From contig JAISOR010000209.1 of the NCBI GenBank assembly GCA_031275535.1, forward strand, positions 1-5,942: a DNA stretch of 5,942 nucleotides, read 5' to 3'. Source of the stretch: Treponema sp. (GTDB taxonomy: Bacteria; Spirochaetota; Spirochaetia; Treponematales; Breznakiellaceae). A model generated the notes under the pieces. The model saw only the letters and a list, made by a program, of their open reading frames with translations. It had not been told where the DNA came from and ran no database searches. Position 1 is the first letter of the stretch. Each line of letters opens with the position of its first letter. This document shows, piece by piece, positions 1-5,942 of the stretch. The position numbers and the translations under genes are program-made.

Positions 1-17
1 TTTCCTATCTCCAGCCC

Positions 18-1865
18 CTACAGCGTATCCGGGGAATCCAGGGTGGCCGGGAGCCGCATGGAGGTTTCCAGGTAGCCCAGCCTGCGTTTCTTTACGTTGA
101 TGTCCAAAAGGGCAATCCCCGCGCTCTCTTCCACCCGGAAGCCCCTGATGGATATGGGATCGTGTTCGGAGAGCCCCGCTTCGTCGGCGATGGAACCCCG
201 GACCACCTGTTTTACCAAATAGGAGGGAGAAATGGTCTTTCCTATGGTAGGGGCCAGGATGAGGCCGAAGAGGGGGGCCGCCATTCGTTCCCGGCTGTCC
301 TTCTTGGCGGCCTCCGCCAGGGGAACATCCGGCCGGGGGGCGGTCATGATGATCCGCCGCTCATTGTCGGAGGTTTCCAGGGCGATCAATTCCCCGGGCC
401 GGTTGGAGAAGAGCATATCCTGCAGGGCGGGGATCAGCGTCCCCTGGGGCGCGCTGATTTCCATATTATTGATAGTTTTGATGTAGCTCCCCTCTTTAAC
501 CTGCTGTTCCGCCGCGGGGGTCGAGGGGGCCACATAGATGATCTCCGCCCCCGAAAGGGTTTCGCTGATCGTAAGGCCCAGCCAGGGACGCTGCGCCCTT
601 CCCCCGGCGATCATGGCCGGCAGAGCCGCGGCCAGGCGTTCCGCGGGAACCGCAAAATTGAGGCCCGGATACTGCTCTATACCGGCAAACACGATGCCCA
701 CCAGCCGGCCCTCCATATCCACCACCGGCCCCCCGGAATTACCGGGGTTTACCGCGGCGTCTATCTGGATAACATCCCCAATTTGCAGGAACCGCCGCCC
801 CAGGGCAGATACGATCCCCGAGGTAACGGTTTTTTCCAGCCCCCCCGGAGACCCTATGGCATAGACCGTGTCCCCCGCCTTGGGGCTAACCCGGTCCACC
901 ACGGAAAAAACATATTCGGGGTTTATTTCCGCCTTAATCAGGGCCAGATCCATAGCCTTATCCCAACCCAGAACTTTGGCGGGAATCCGGGGACTGCTGC
1001 TGTCCCCCAGGCGGATGAACATCCGGGAATAGCCCTCGTAGGAGGGATCTACCTCGCTGGCGATAACATGATAATTGGTGATTAACAGCCCCGAGGCGTC
1101 TACGAAGAAGGCGGACCCTAAGACCCGGTCCGGTAGACCCCGGCCCCGTTCTATCCGGTAGCCCCTGTCGACCAGCACGGTGGCTACCCCCTTTATCATG
1201 TCCGAGGCGGTGTCCCGGCCCTGGGCATATTGGCGCAGCTCATCGGGGACCACGGCCCCCCCCTGGTCGGCTATGGCGAGGAAAAAGGCCGCCGCCCGCC
1301 GCTGTTTTACCGCCACCGCCCGTTCAAGAAAGGCCATGGCGTCCCCCGCTTCCAGGGGCTTCAGCTCATGGGCCCGGACCGCCGCCAGGAAGGCCCCCAG
1401 GTTGTTTTCTCCGGACAAACGTTCCCGGGCGTCCTCCAGGACAAAATCCGGCTCCATGCCCGTATTTTCCACGGAGATTCCCAGGGCCGCCAGAGACCGG
1501 GCCAGGGAGGCCGCATCGTCCCAGCGCTTTTCGGTGATGGCCAGGGATTGGGAATCCCGGAGATTCCGGATGGCCCCTTCCTCAAAGGCCTTAAGCCTAT
1601 CGGCAACATCGGGGTCCCGGTCTTCGGGATAGAGGCTTCCCGGCCCGTAGAGACTCCGGTATATCCCGATAAGATGGATGGCCCTGGCCGGGTCTTCCGA
1701 CACATAACGATCTATATCATCAAGCCTGAATGTACTGGTTGATTTTGGAGGACTAAGGCGTTGTTCCGCCCTGGTTGTAGACGACATACAGGAGACGAGG
1801 AGAAGCTCAGTAAATACCAGGAATAAAAAAACAGGCCCCCATTTTTTAATTCTTTCTAACACCAT
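18..1865 (-). CDS. HtrA/DegP-like trypsin-fold serine protease, predicted lipoprotein with two PDZ-like domains
   Basis: This encodes 615 residues from the ATG at 1865. An ATG at 1880 would add five residues (MQGIS), but it has no Shine-Dalgarno and overlaps the upstream gene, whereas AAGGA sits six bases before 1865. The N-terminus is a signal peptide ending in the lipobox-like LLVSC, predicting lipid attachment at Cys26. Residues about 45-225 are helical, partly TPR-like, with no family recognised. The protease domain (about 235-420) has the triad His266 (TNYHV), Asp306 (MDLALIK) and Ser377 (GNSGGP). A first PDZ-like domain spans about 427-510 (starting RPWLGL, with the motif GSYIKTINN), and a more divergent second one spans about 530-605 (VVRGSIADEAGL). 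HtrA proteases degrade or refold misfolded envelope proteins, with PDZ domains sensing exposed C-termini. It is last in the visible operon. The domain call is firm; the choice of degP, degQ or another symbol cannot be made from sequence alone. Confidence 0.93.
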   Translation of the reverse strand: MVLERIKKWGPVFLFLVFTELLLVSCMSSTTRAEQRLSPPKSTSTFRLDDIDRYVSEDPARAIHLIGIYRSLYGPGSLYPEDRDPDVADRLKAFEEGAIRNLRDSQSLAITEKRWDDAASLARSLAALGISVENTGMEPDFVLEDARERLSGENNLGAFLAAVRAHELKPLEAGDAMAFLERAVAVKQRRAAAFFLAIADQGGAVVPDELRQYAQGRDTASDMIKGVATVLVDRGYRIERGRGLPDRVLGSAFFVDASGLLITNYHVIASEVDPSYEGYSRMFIRLGDSSSPRIPAKVLGWDKAMDLALIKAEINPEYVFSVVDRVSPKAGDTVYAIGSPGGLEKTVTSGIVSALGRRFLQIGDVIQIDAAVNPGNSGGPVVDMEGRLVGIVFAGIEQYPGLNFAVPAERLAAALPAMIAGGRAQRPWLGLTISETLSGAEIIYVAPSTPAAEQQVKEGSYIKTINNMEISAPQGTLIPALQDMLFSNRPGELIALETSDNERRIIMTAPRPDVPLAEAAKKDSRERMAAPLFGLILAPTIGKTISPSYLVKQVVRGSIADEAGLSEHDPISIRGFRVEESAGIALLDINVKKRRLGYLETSMRLPATLDSPDTL

Positions 1866-1866
1866 A

Positions 1867-3633
1867 CTAATTCCTTGCATTTGTTTCAGTATATTCTTTT
1901 ATACCATCCCCATCCATATCCCAGGAACGTATGATGGTTCCCTCAAGATGTTTTTCCTCATACTCAAAAAGGCCGTCCCCATCCCAATCGCTTTCGGAAG
2001 ATTCAAGCAGTTCAGGGTAGTTTAAAGGGTCCTCAGATTGAAGGGGACTCACCCGGAAACGGCGGATCGTTTCCAGCCGCCCGTCCAGATCAAGGTCTAT
2101 CCGCTGGACCCTGGGCTGGCCCAGAAGAAATTCGGTCCTCCCGGCGATCCGGCCGTCCACCAATTCAAGGGCCCTCCGGGGTACCCCCCGATCCAGTTCC
2201 ACCCGCTCAAGGGCCCCCTTGAAGTTCCTGCCGGGTCTTTCGATGATCAGGGAGAAGGAAACCAGGGTCCGTTTAGAGAGCCTGGGCAGCGGTTCCCGTT
2301 CGGGGTACAAAAAAGATGACGGCCCCGTTCCCGCCAGGGCCGCAAACCGTATGGGGGCAAAGAAAAACTCCGCGGGCCGGGCTATGTACCGGACCCCGTC
2401 CAGGGCAACTTCTGAGACCGCCGGGTACTGCCCCCATTGCAGGGCCGCCTTGGACCTGTCCGCATCCTTTACCGGATAGGCAAAGGGGAGGGCCTCCGAA
2501 GACCCGGCCTCTGAATCCGGGGAAGGCCGCTCCGGTAAGACCACTAATTCCGCCTTTGAGGGAACCCCCTCGGCAAAGGACAACTCCAATTCCGCCAATC
2601 CGTCCTGATCCGCATCGTAGAAATAATCGCGGACCATACCCCCCTGATACCGGGCGGCGGATTCAATATATCCGTCCATATCCCTATCTTCTATAATAAC
2701 ACCGGAGAAGCGCGAAAGGTTTCGCAGGAAATAGTCCTGCCCCTCCTGGTTGCGGAGCAGGGCCAGGATGGAAAGGAGCAGGGCCTTGTCTATCCGCGGT
2801 TCTTCCCCGCCGGAGGGCCCCGGTCCTGGGGCGCCGATTTGGAAGAGTTCATCCACCGCCTGGATTTCGTCTATGAGCCCCAGTTTAAGGGCCGTGGGGA
2901 TGGAAGCGGGAAGGGGGCTCCGGGCGGCCCGGTATGCGGCGGCCAGGCGGCGGGCTTCTTCGGTATCCCGGATAAAGGGAACCGCCAGGTATGCCAGGGC
3001 CGGATCGGCTTCCAATAAGAGGGGCAGCCGTCTTAAAGCAAGGGCTAAAAGCTCCCGGTCGGTTTCATCGGGGAAGCGGGGGGCGGCATATTCAAAAAGG
3101 ATCCGTACAAGCCGGGGATCCCAGGGGTACCGCTCCAGGGACCGGGCCATCAACCTTTGGAATTCCGGGATATTCGGCAGGCCCTTGAGGGCTAAAAGGC
3201 GCAGGGCCGCCCCGCCGGCGCTTTCCCCGGTTAAGGCAAGGCTTTGCAGGGCCCCGGAAAAGGCCCGGATGGCAATGAGGGTTTCCGCCTCCAGAAGCCG
3301 GGCCATGTCCGGGGTGTAGCGGCCCCACCGGTCCGCCTCCAGAGCCCGGCGCAGGGCTTCCAGCACCGCCCCCCTGGGCCGGTTTTGATGGGACCGGGCC
3401 AGGGCCAGGAGGTACGAGAGGTCCGATGAAACGCCGGAATAATCGGCGGCCCGTTCCAGGGCTTCTTCCGCCAGGGCCCAGCGGTTTTCCTGAACCGCGG
3501 CCTCGGCCCAGTCAAGGTATTTTTCCGCCGCCGCAGCCTCGCCGGTTTGGGGGGCGTCGTAAAACTGGGTATATCCCGGAAGGGCAATGGCCGTTATAAG
3601 CAGCCAAACCGGTAAAACAGGACGGCGGACCAT
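1867..3633 (-). CDS. Predicted exported protein with TPR-like helices and five DxDxDGxxE calcium-loop-like motifs
   Basis: This is a 588-residue protein of a family I do not recognise. Residues 1-22 look like a Sec signal peptide (VRR, then a hydrophobic core WLLITAIALPG) with no cysteine, so it is probably cleaved by signal peptidase I and released to the periplasm or beyond. Residues about 30-300 are Ala/Leu/Arg-rich helices; 41-100 in particular read like paired TPR helices (AEAAVQENRWALAEEALERA and a following repeat). A Pro/Gly linker sits near 267-276. The C-terminal half is beta-rich and carries DxDxDGxxE motifs at 316-324, 340-348, 513-521, 549-557 and 572-580, the pattern of EF-hand-like calcium loops in FG-GAP/VCBS-type repeats. 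Its ATG shares a base with the ftsH stop (TAATG) and a strong Shine-Dalgarno precedes it, so it should be co-translated with ftsH. No catalytic motif was seen. A role as scaffold or binding protein in the envelope is inference. Confidence 0.9.
   Translation of the reverse strand: MVRRPVLPVWLLITAIALPGYTQFYDAPQTGEAAAAEKYLDWAEAAVQENRWALAEEALERAADYSGVSSDLSYLLALARSHQNRPRGAVLEALRRALEADRWGRYTPDMARLLEAETLIAIRAFSGALQSLALTGESAGGAALRLLALKGLPNIPEFQRLMARSLERYPWDPRLVRILFEYAAPRFPDETDRELLALALRRLPLLLEADPALAYLAVPFIRDTEEARRLAAAYRAARSPLPASIPTALKLGLIDEIQAVDELFQIGAPGPGPSGGEEPRIDKALLLSILALLRNQEGQDYFLRNLSRFSGVIIEDRDMDGYIESAARYQGGMVRDYFYDADQDGLAELELSFAEGVPSKAELVVLPERPSPDSEAGSSEALPFAYPVKDADRSKAALQWGQYPAVSEVALDGVRYIARPAEFFFAPIRFAALAGTGPSSFLYPEREPLPRLSKRTLVSFSLIIERPGRNFKGALERVELDRGVPRRALELVDGRIAGRTEFLLGQPRVQRIDLDLDGRLETIRRFRVSPLQSEDPLNYPELLESSESDWDGDGLFEYEEKHLEGTIIRSWDMDGDGIKEYTETNARN
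1872..1876 (-). promoter_or_regulatory. Ribosome-binding site that decides the HtrA-like start
   Basis: Minus strand AAGGA lies six bases before the ATG at 1865, while nothing similar precedes the in-frame ATG at 1880 (upstream bases are A/T-rich without a GGAG-like core). It lies within the final codons of the upstream gene, whose TAG stop is one base from the ATG, an arrangement suited to translational coupling. Confidence 0.75.
1894..2097 (-). repeat. Second cluster of three DxDxDGxxE motifs at the C-terminus
   Basis: Three copies are present: DLDLDGRLE (2071-2097), DWDGDGLFE (1963-1989) and DMDGDGIKE (1894-1920). They start 36 and 23 residues apart, and the last one ends only eight residues before the stop. 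Each is followed by a short strand-like stretch, as in repeated beta-structured calcium-loop units. The DNA of the copies has diverged, so this is an old protein repeat rather than a recent duplication. Confidence 0.75.
2590..2688 (-). repeat. First pair of DxDxDGxxE motifs (protein-level repeat)
   Basis: Two copies lie in the exported protein: DRDMDGYIE (codons at 2662-2688) and DADQDGLAE (2590-2616), starting 24 residues apart. Both were checked by translating the minus strand. The D1-D3-D5-G6 spacing is that of an EF-hand-type calcium loop; the acidic residue at position 9 resembles FG-GAP/VCBS loops. Calcium binding itself is inferred. Confidence 0.75.
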
Positions 3634-5570
3634 TACCCCTCCTTAACCGGAGCGTCCCCCGTGGCTTGGCCCTTTGCCGGGTCTTCAAAGGGAAGATCCG
3701 TCAGGGAAGCGGAATGTTCCCGGGGCGGCAGCCCCAGGATCTGCCGGACCTCATCATCAATCAGGGTTTCCCTGACTATGAGGTCTTCCGCCAGTTTTTC
3801 CAGTTCCGGCTTATGGCTGGTAAGGATCTTCTCGGCGAAGCCTCTGGCGGTGTCCAGTATTTTTTTTACCGCCCGGTCGATCCGCTGGGCGGTATCTTCG
3901 GAATAATCCTTATGGCGGGCTATCTCTTTTCCTAAAAAGATGGGTTCCTCTTCCTGTCCGTAGGTTACGGGCCCCATTTCTTCCGCCATGCCCCATTCAC
4001 AGACCATGCGCCGGGCCATTTCCGTGGCCTGCTGAAGGTCCTGTTTGGTTCCCGTGGTGGTTTCATCATAGAAAAGCCGTTCCGCCACCCAGCCGCCATA
4101 ACAGATGACGATCCGGTCTTCGATCCAGCCCCGGGTCCGGCTGTAACTGTCCTCTTCCGGGAGGGACATGGCCATGCCCAGGGCCCGGCCATGGGGAACG
4201 ATGGTTACCTTATGGAGGGGATCGGCGTTTTTCAGGAAGTAGTGGAGCAGGGCGTGGCCCGCCTCATGGATGGCCGTCATCCTTCGTTCCTTGTCGGAGA
4301 TTACCAGGGTTTTCCGGGCCACCCCCATAAGGATCTTATCCCGGGCCTCCTCAAAGTCCGGCATTTCCACCACGGTCTTATCCTGCCGGGCGGCGTAGAG
4401 GGCCGCCTCGTTTACCAGGTTCGCTATATCCGCGCCGCTCATTCCCGGGGTGGCCCGGGCGATGCGGCCCAGATCGATATCGGTTCCCAGGGGGATCTTC
4501 CCGGAATGGATGTGGAGGATGGCCTCCCGTTCCTTGATGTCCGGCATGGCCACCACCACCTGGCGGTCGAACCGGCCGGGCCGGAGCAGCGCCGGGTCCA
4601 GGACATCCGGGCGGTTGGTGGCCGCCAGGATGATAACCCCGTCTTTGGAGTCAAACCCGTCCATCTCCACTAAAAGCTGATTCAGGGTCTGTTCCCGCTC
4701 ATCATGGCCGCCGCCGTATCCCGCCCCCCTGGTCCGGCCCACGGCGTCCAGCTCATCGATAAAGATGATACAGGGGGCGCTTTTCCGGCCCTGCTCAAAG
4801 AGGTCCCGGACCCGGCTGGCCCCGACCCCAACGAACATCTCCACAAAATCGGAGCCCGACATGTGGAAATAGGCAACCCCGGCCTCTCCCGCCACGGCCT
4901 TGGCCATAAGGGTTTTTCCGGTCCCGGGCATGCCCACCAGGAGGACCCCCTTGGGGATCCGGGCGCCCATTTTAGTAAATTTCTGGGGGTTTTTAAGGAA
5001 GGAAACCACCTCCTGCAATTCGTATTTGGCGTCCTCCTGGCCCGCCACATCCGCAAAGGTGGTTTTCTTCCCCTCATCATGGTAGCGTTTTGCCCGGCTT
5101 TTCCCGAACTGGAAGGCCTTGTTCCCCGAACCCTGCATATTCCTATACATAAACCAGATAAACCCAAAGCCGATGATCCAGGGGAGGAATTCCAGGATAA
5201 CCCGCCAGGGGCTTAGGTTGGAAACGCCCCCGGAAACGTTGATCCCCCGTTCCTTAAGGGATGGGAGCAGGGAAGGGTCCTGATAGGGGATGAGGGTTTT
5301 GAACTGTACCAATTCACCGGACACGCCCTTGAGGGTTCCTACAATTGTATTATTATCGAGGATTTTTACCGCGGTAATTTCGCTGCGATCCAGGTAATTG
5401 GTAAACGCGGAATAGGGTATGTCCTGAACCGCCGGAGCGTCGGCCCTGAAAAAATAGGCGATAAAAAGCCCCGTTACCACAAGAAAAAAAATCAGGGCAA
5501 AACGGTTTGGCCGCCCGCCCGGCAGCGTCGGACGGGACGGCGGTATTTTATTATTCTGATCGTTGAACAT
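3633..5570 (-). CDS. ftsH: ATP-dependent zinc metalloprotease FtsH
   Basis: This is a complete 645-residue FtsH, a normal length for the family. It is a hexameric inner-membrane AAA+ protease that extracts and degrades misfolded membrane proteins and short-lived cytoplasmic proteins. Visible in order: a short Asn/Pro-rich cytoplasmic N-terminus; TM1 at about 24-41; a small periplasmic domain at about 42-122; TM2 at about 124-141; the AAA+ domain with Walker A GMPGTGKT (213-220), pore motif F246-V-G, Walker B IIFIDE (268-273), and the second region of homology with arginine fingers R330 and R333; then the M41 peptidase domain with HEAGH (435-439) and probable third zinc ligand D511. The C-terminus (about 615-645) is a low-complexity tail. 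The ATG at 5570 is the only plausible start, because a stop (TGA, 5586-5588) lies just upstream in frame with no other start codon between. It overlaps the tilS-like gene by 20 nt. Walker A has Met where the family normally has Pro. Confidence 0.98.
   Translation of the reverse strand: MFNDQNNKIPPSRPTLPGGRPNRFALIFFLVVTGLFIAYFFRADAPAVQDIPYSAFTNYLDRSEITAVKILDNNTIVGTLKGVSGELVQFKTLIPYQDPSLLPSLKERGINVSGGVSNLSPWRVILEFLPWIIGFGFIWFMYRNMQGSGNKAFQFGKSRAKRYHDEGKKTTFADVAGQEDAKYELQEVVSFLKNPQKFTKMGARIPKGVLLVGMPGTGKTLMAKAVAGEAGVAYFHMSGSDFVEMFVGVGASRVRDLFEQGRKSAPCIIFIDELDAVGRTRGAGYGGGHDEREQTLNQLLVEMDGFDSKDGVIILAATNRPDVLDPALLRPGRFDRQVVVAMPDIKEREAILHIHSGKIPLGTDIDLGRIARATPGMSGADIANLVNEAALYAARQDKTVVEMPDFEEARDKILMGVARKTLVISDKERRMTAIHEAGHALLHYFLKNADPLHKVTIVPHGRALGMAMSLPEEDSYSRTRGWIEDRIVICYGGWVAERLFYDETTTGTKQDLQQATEMARRMVCEWGMAEEMGPVTYGQEEEPIFLGKEIARHKDYSEDTAQRIDRAVKKILDTARGFAEKILTSHKPELEKLAEDLIVRETLIDDEVRQILGLPPREHSASLTDLPFEDPAKGQATGDAPVKEG
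3636..3644 (-). promoter_or_regulatory. Strong Shine-Dalgarno for the gene after ftsH, embedded in the end of ftsH
   Basis: Minus strand AAGGAGGGG lies immediately before the TAATG junction. The same bases encode the last residues of FtsH (Lys-Glu-Gly), so the FtsH C-terminus and the ribosome-binding site are constrained together. It fixes the downstream start at the ATG at 3633. Confidence 0.85.
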
Positions 5571-5942
5571 CGATACCCCCGGTAGTCATTATGGAAAAGG
5601 AAAAACCGCTTTCCGCAGATTCGCCATTTCTTTCTTCCCTAGATAATAATATAGAAGGACCCTTTCTGCTTAGACCGATAAAGGCGGCGTTTCCCTTTGT
5701 ATCTTCCGCCGTTATCATATCCCCATACTCCCCTGGTTCCTGTCCGTTTACCGTTCCCGCGGGCCGGCGTTTTCGCCCCCGGTAAAGGATATAATCATCC
5801 CCCAGGCTCTTTCGAAATACCAGGGGAAGCTCTGCGGCAAAGGTGTTTTTCGCCCCCGGGTTTTGGGACAAAGCGGGACGAACCTCGATGCTAAGCCCTT
5901 TTAGAGTATAGACTCCCGGCTCTTTAATCAACAGTGAAAAAC
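5551..5942 (-). CDS. tilS: Probable tRNA(Ile)-lysidine synthetase (TilS), C-terminal part, 5' end cut by the window edge
   Basis: The frame is open from the right edge of the window to a TAA stop at 5551-5553, giving about 129 visible codons. A TTG at 5931 could be read as a start, but the codons above it (Phe-Ser-Leu) remain open, so this is better read as the tail of a longer gene. The visible part is beta-rich. It holds a segment LPLVFRKSLGDDYIL followed by RGRK, resembling the R...GD.....G.K signature of the TilS C-terminal domain, and then ITAEDTKGNAAFIG, resembling the closing strands of that domain. TilS modifies the wobble cytidine of tRNA-Ile2 to lysidine in the cytoplasm; its catalytic PP-loop domain would lie outside the window. 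A position directly before ftsH is a recurrent arrangement for tilS in bacteria. The usual K..P..R segment of the C-terminal domain is not obvious, so the family call rests on partial similarity and context. Confidence 0.6.
   Translation of the reverse strand, partial: FSLLIKEPGVYTLKGLSIEVRPALSQNPGAKNTFAAELPLVFRKSLGDDYILYRGRKRRPAGTVNGQEPGEYGDMITAEDTKGNAAFIGLSRKGPSILLSREERNGESAESGFSFSIMTTGGIDVQRSE
5576..5580 (-). promoter_or_regulatory. Weak G-run ribosome-binding site for ftsH
   Basis: On the minus strand GGGGG stands five bases before the ATG at 5570. It lies inside the last codons of the upstream tilS-like gene. It is a poor match to AGGAGG, so ftsH translation may depend partly on ribosomes arriving from the upstream gene, whose stop lies 20 nt inside ftsH. 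The coupling is inference. Confidence 0.45.

Noticed and set aside
162..1085. A 307-codon open frame on the plus strand opposite the protease gene
   Set aside because: It is antisense to a gene with an intact catalytic triad and PDZ domains. The translation is rich in Gly, Pro, Arg and His, as expected from the complement of GC-rich coding DNA, and no domain is recognisable.
1826..1860. T-run and GC-rich stretch near the start of the protease gene, resembling an intrinsic terminator on the minus strand
   Set aside because: The T-rich bases encode the Phe/Leu core of the signal peptide, the GC stretch encodes Trp-Gly-Pro, and no stable inverted repeat was found before the T-run.
2330..4190. 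Frequent recurrence of the octamer CCAGGGCC (GGCCCTGG on the coding strand)
   Set aside because: It mostly reflects GCC-CTG (Ala-Leu) and related codons in Ala/Leu-rich helices under strong codon bias. Copies fall at irregular spacing with no conserved flanks, so it is not treated as a DNA repeat or uptake signal.
4682..5167. A 161-codon minus-strand frame inside ftsH in another reading frame
   Set aside because: The Trp/Pro/Arg/Ser-rich translation is an out-of-frame reading of ftsH, whose own frame carries all expected motifs without a break.
4191..5216. Long plus-strand frames (4191-4673 and 4704-5216) opposite ftsH
   Set aside because: They are mirror images of the conserved AAA+ coding region, have low-complexity Gly/Pro/His composition and show no family motif.
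5929..5931. TTG at 5931 as the start of a small standalone gene
   Set aside because: The frame remains open to the window edge above this codon, no ribosome-binding site is visible before it, and the sequence resembles the C-terminal domain of a longer protein.

Overview
The window looks like part of a spirochaete chromosome. The closest fit is a moderately GC-rich Treponema-like lineage, such as the termite-gut treponemes. This is inferred from the gene order (a tilS-like gene followed by ftsH), from FtsH details that depart from the proteobacterial and Firmicute consensus, and from a relaxed lipobox in a secreted protease. No sequence search was possible, so the genus is a guess.

All genes are on the minus strand and read from the right edge of the window to the left. 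In transcription order they are: (1) the 3' end of a probable tilS (tRNA-Ile lysidine synthetase), cut by the right edge; (2) a complete ftsH, the membrane-anchored AAA+ zinc metalloprotease; (3) a predicted exported protein with a TPR-like helical N-terminal half and five DxDxDGxxE calcium-loop-like motifs in its C-terminal half; (4) a predicted lipoprotein with an HtrA/DegP-type serine protease domain, a long helical N-terminal extension and two PDZ-like domains.

The genes are packed with no usable spacer. tilS and ftsH overlap by 20 nt. ftsH and the third gene share one base in TAATG. The last two genes are separated by one base when the start with a ribosome-binding site is used. This points to a single transcript with translational coupling. 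No intergenic promoter, terminator, RNA gene, mobile element or CRISPR array was seen, and there is no gene-free stretch longer than about 20 bases.

Functionally, the operon appears to combine a translation-fidelity enzyme with an envelope protein quality-control set. FtsH would degrade membrane and cytoplasmic proteins from the inner membrane, and the HtrA-like lipoprotein would act on the periplasmic side. The protein between them has no recognised function; its position makes it a candidate partner or accessory factor for one of the proteases. That last point is inference from context only.
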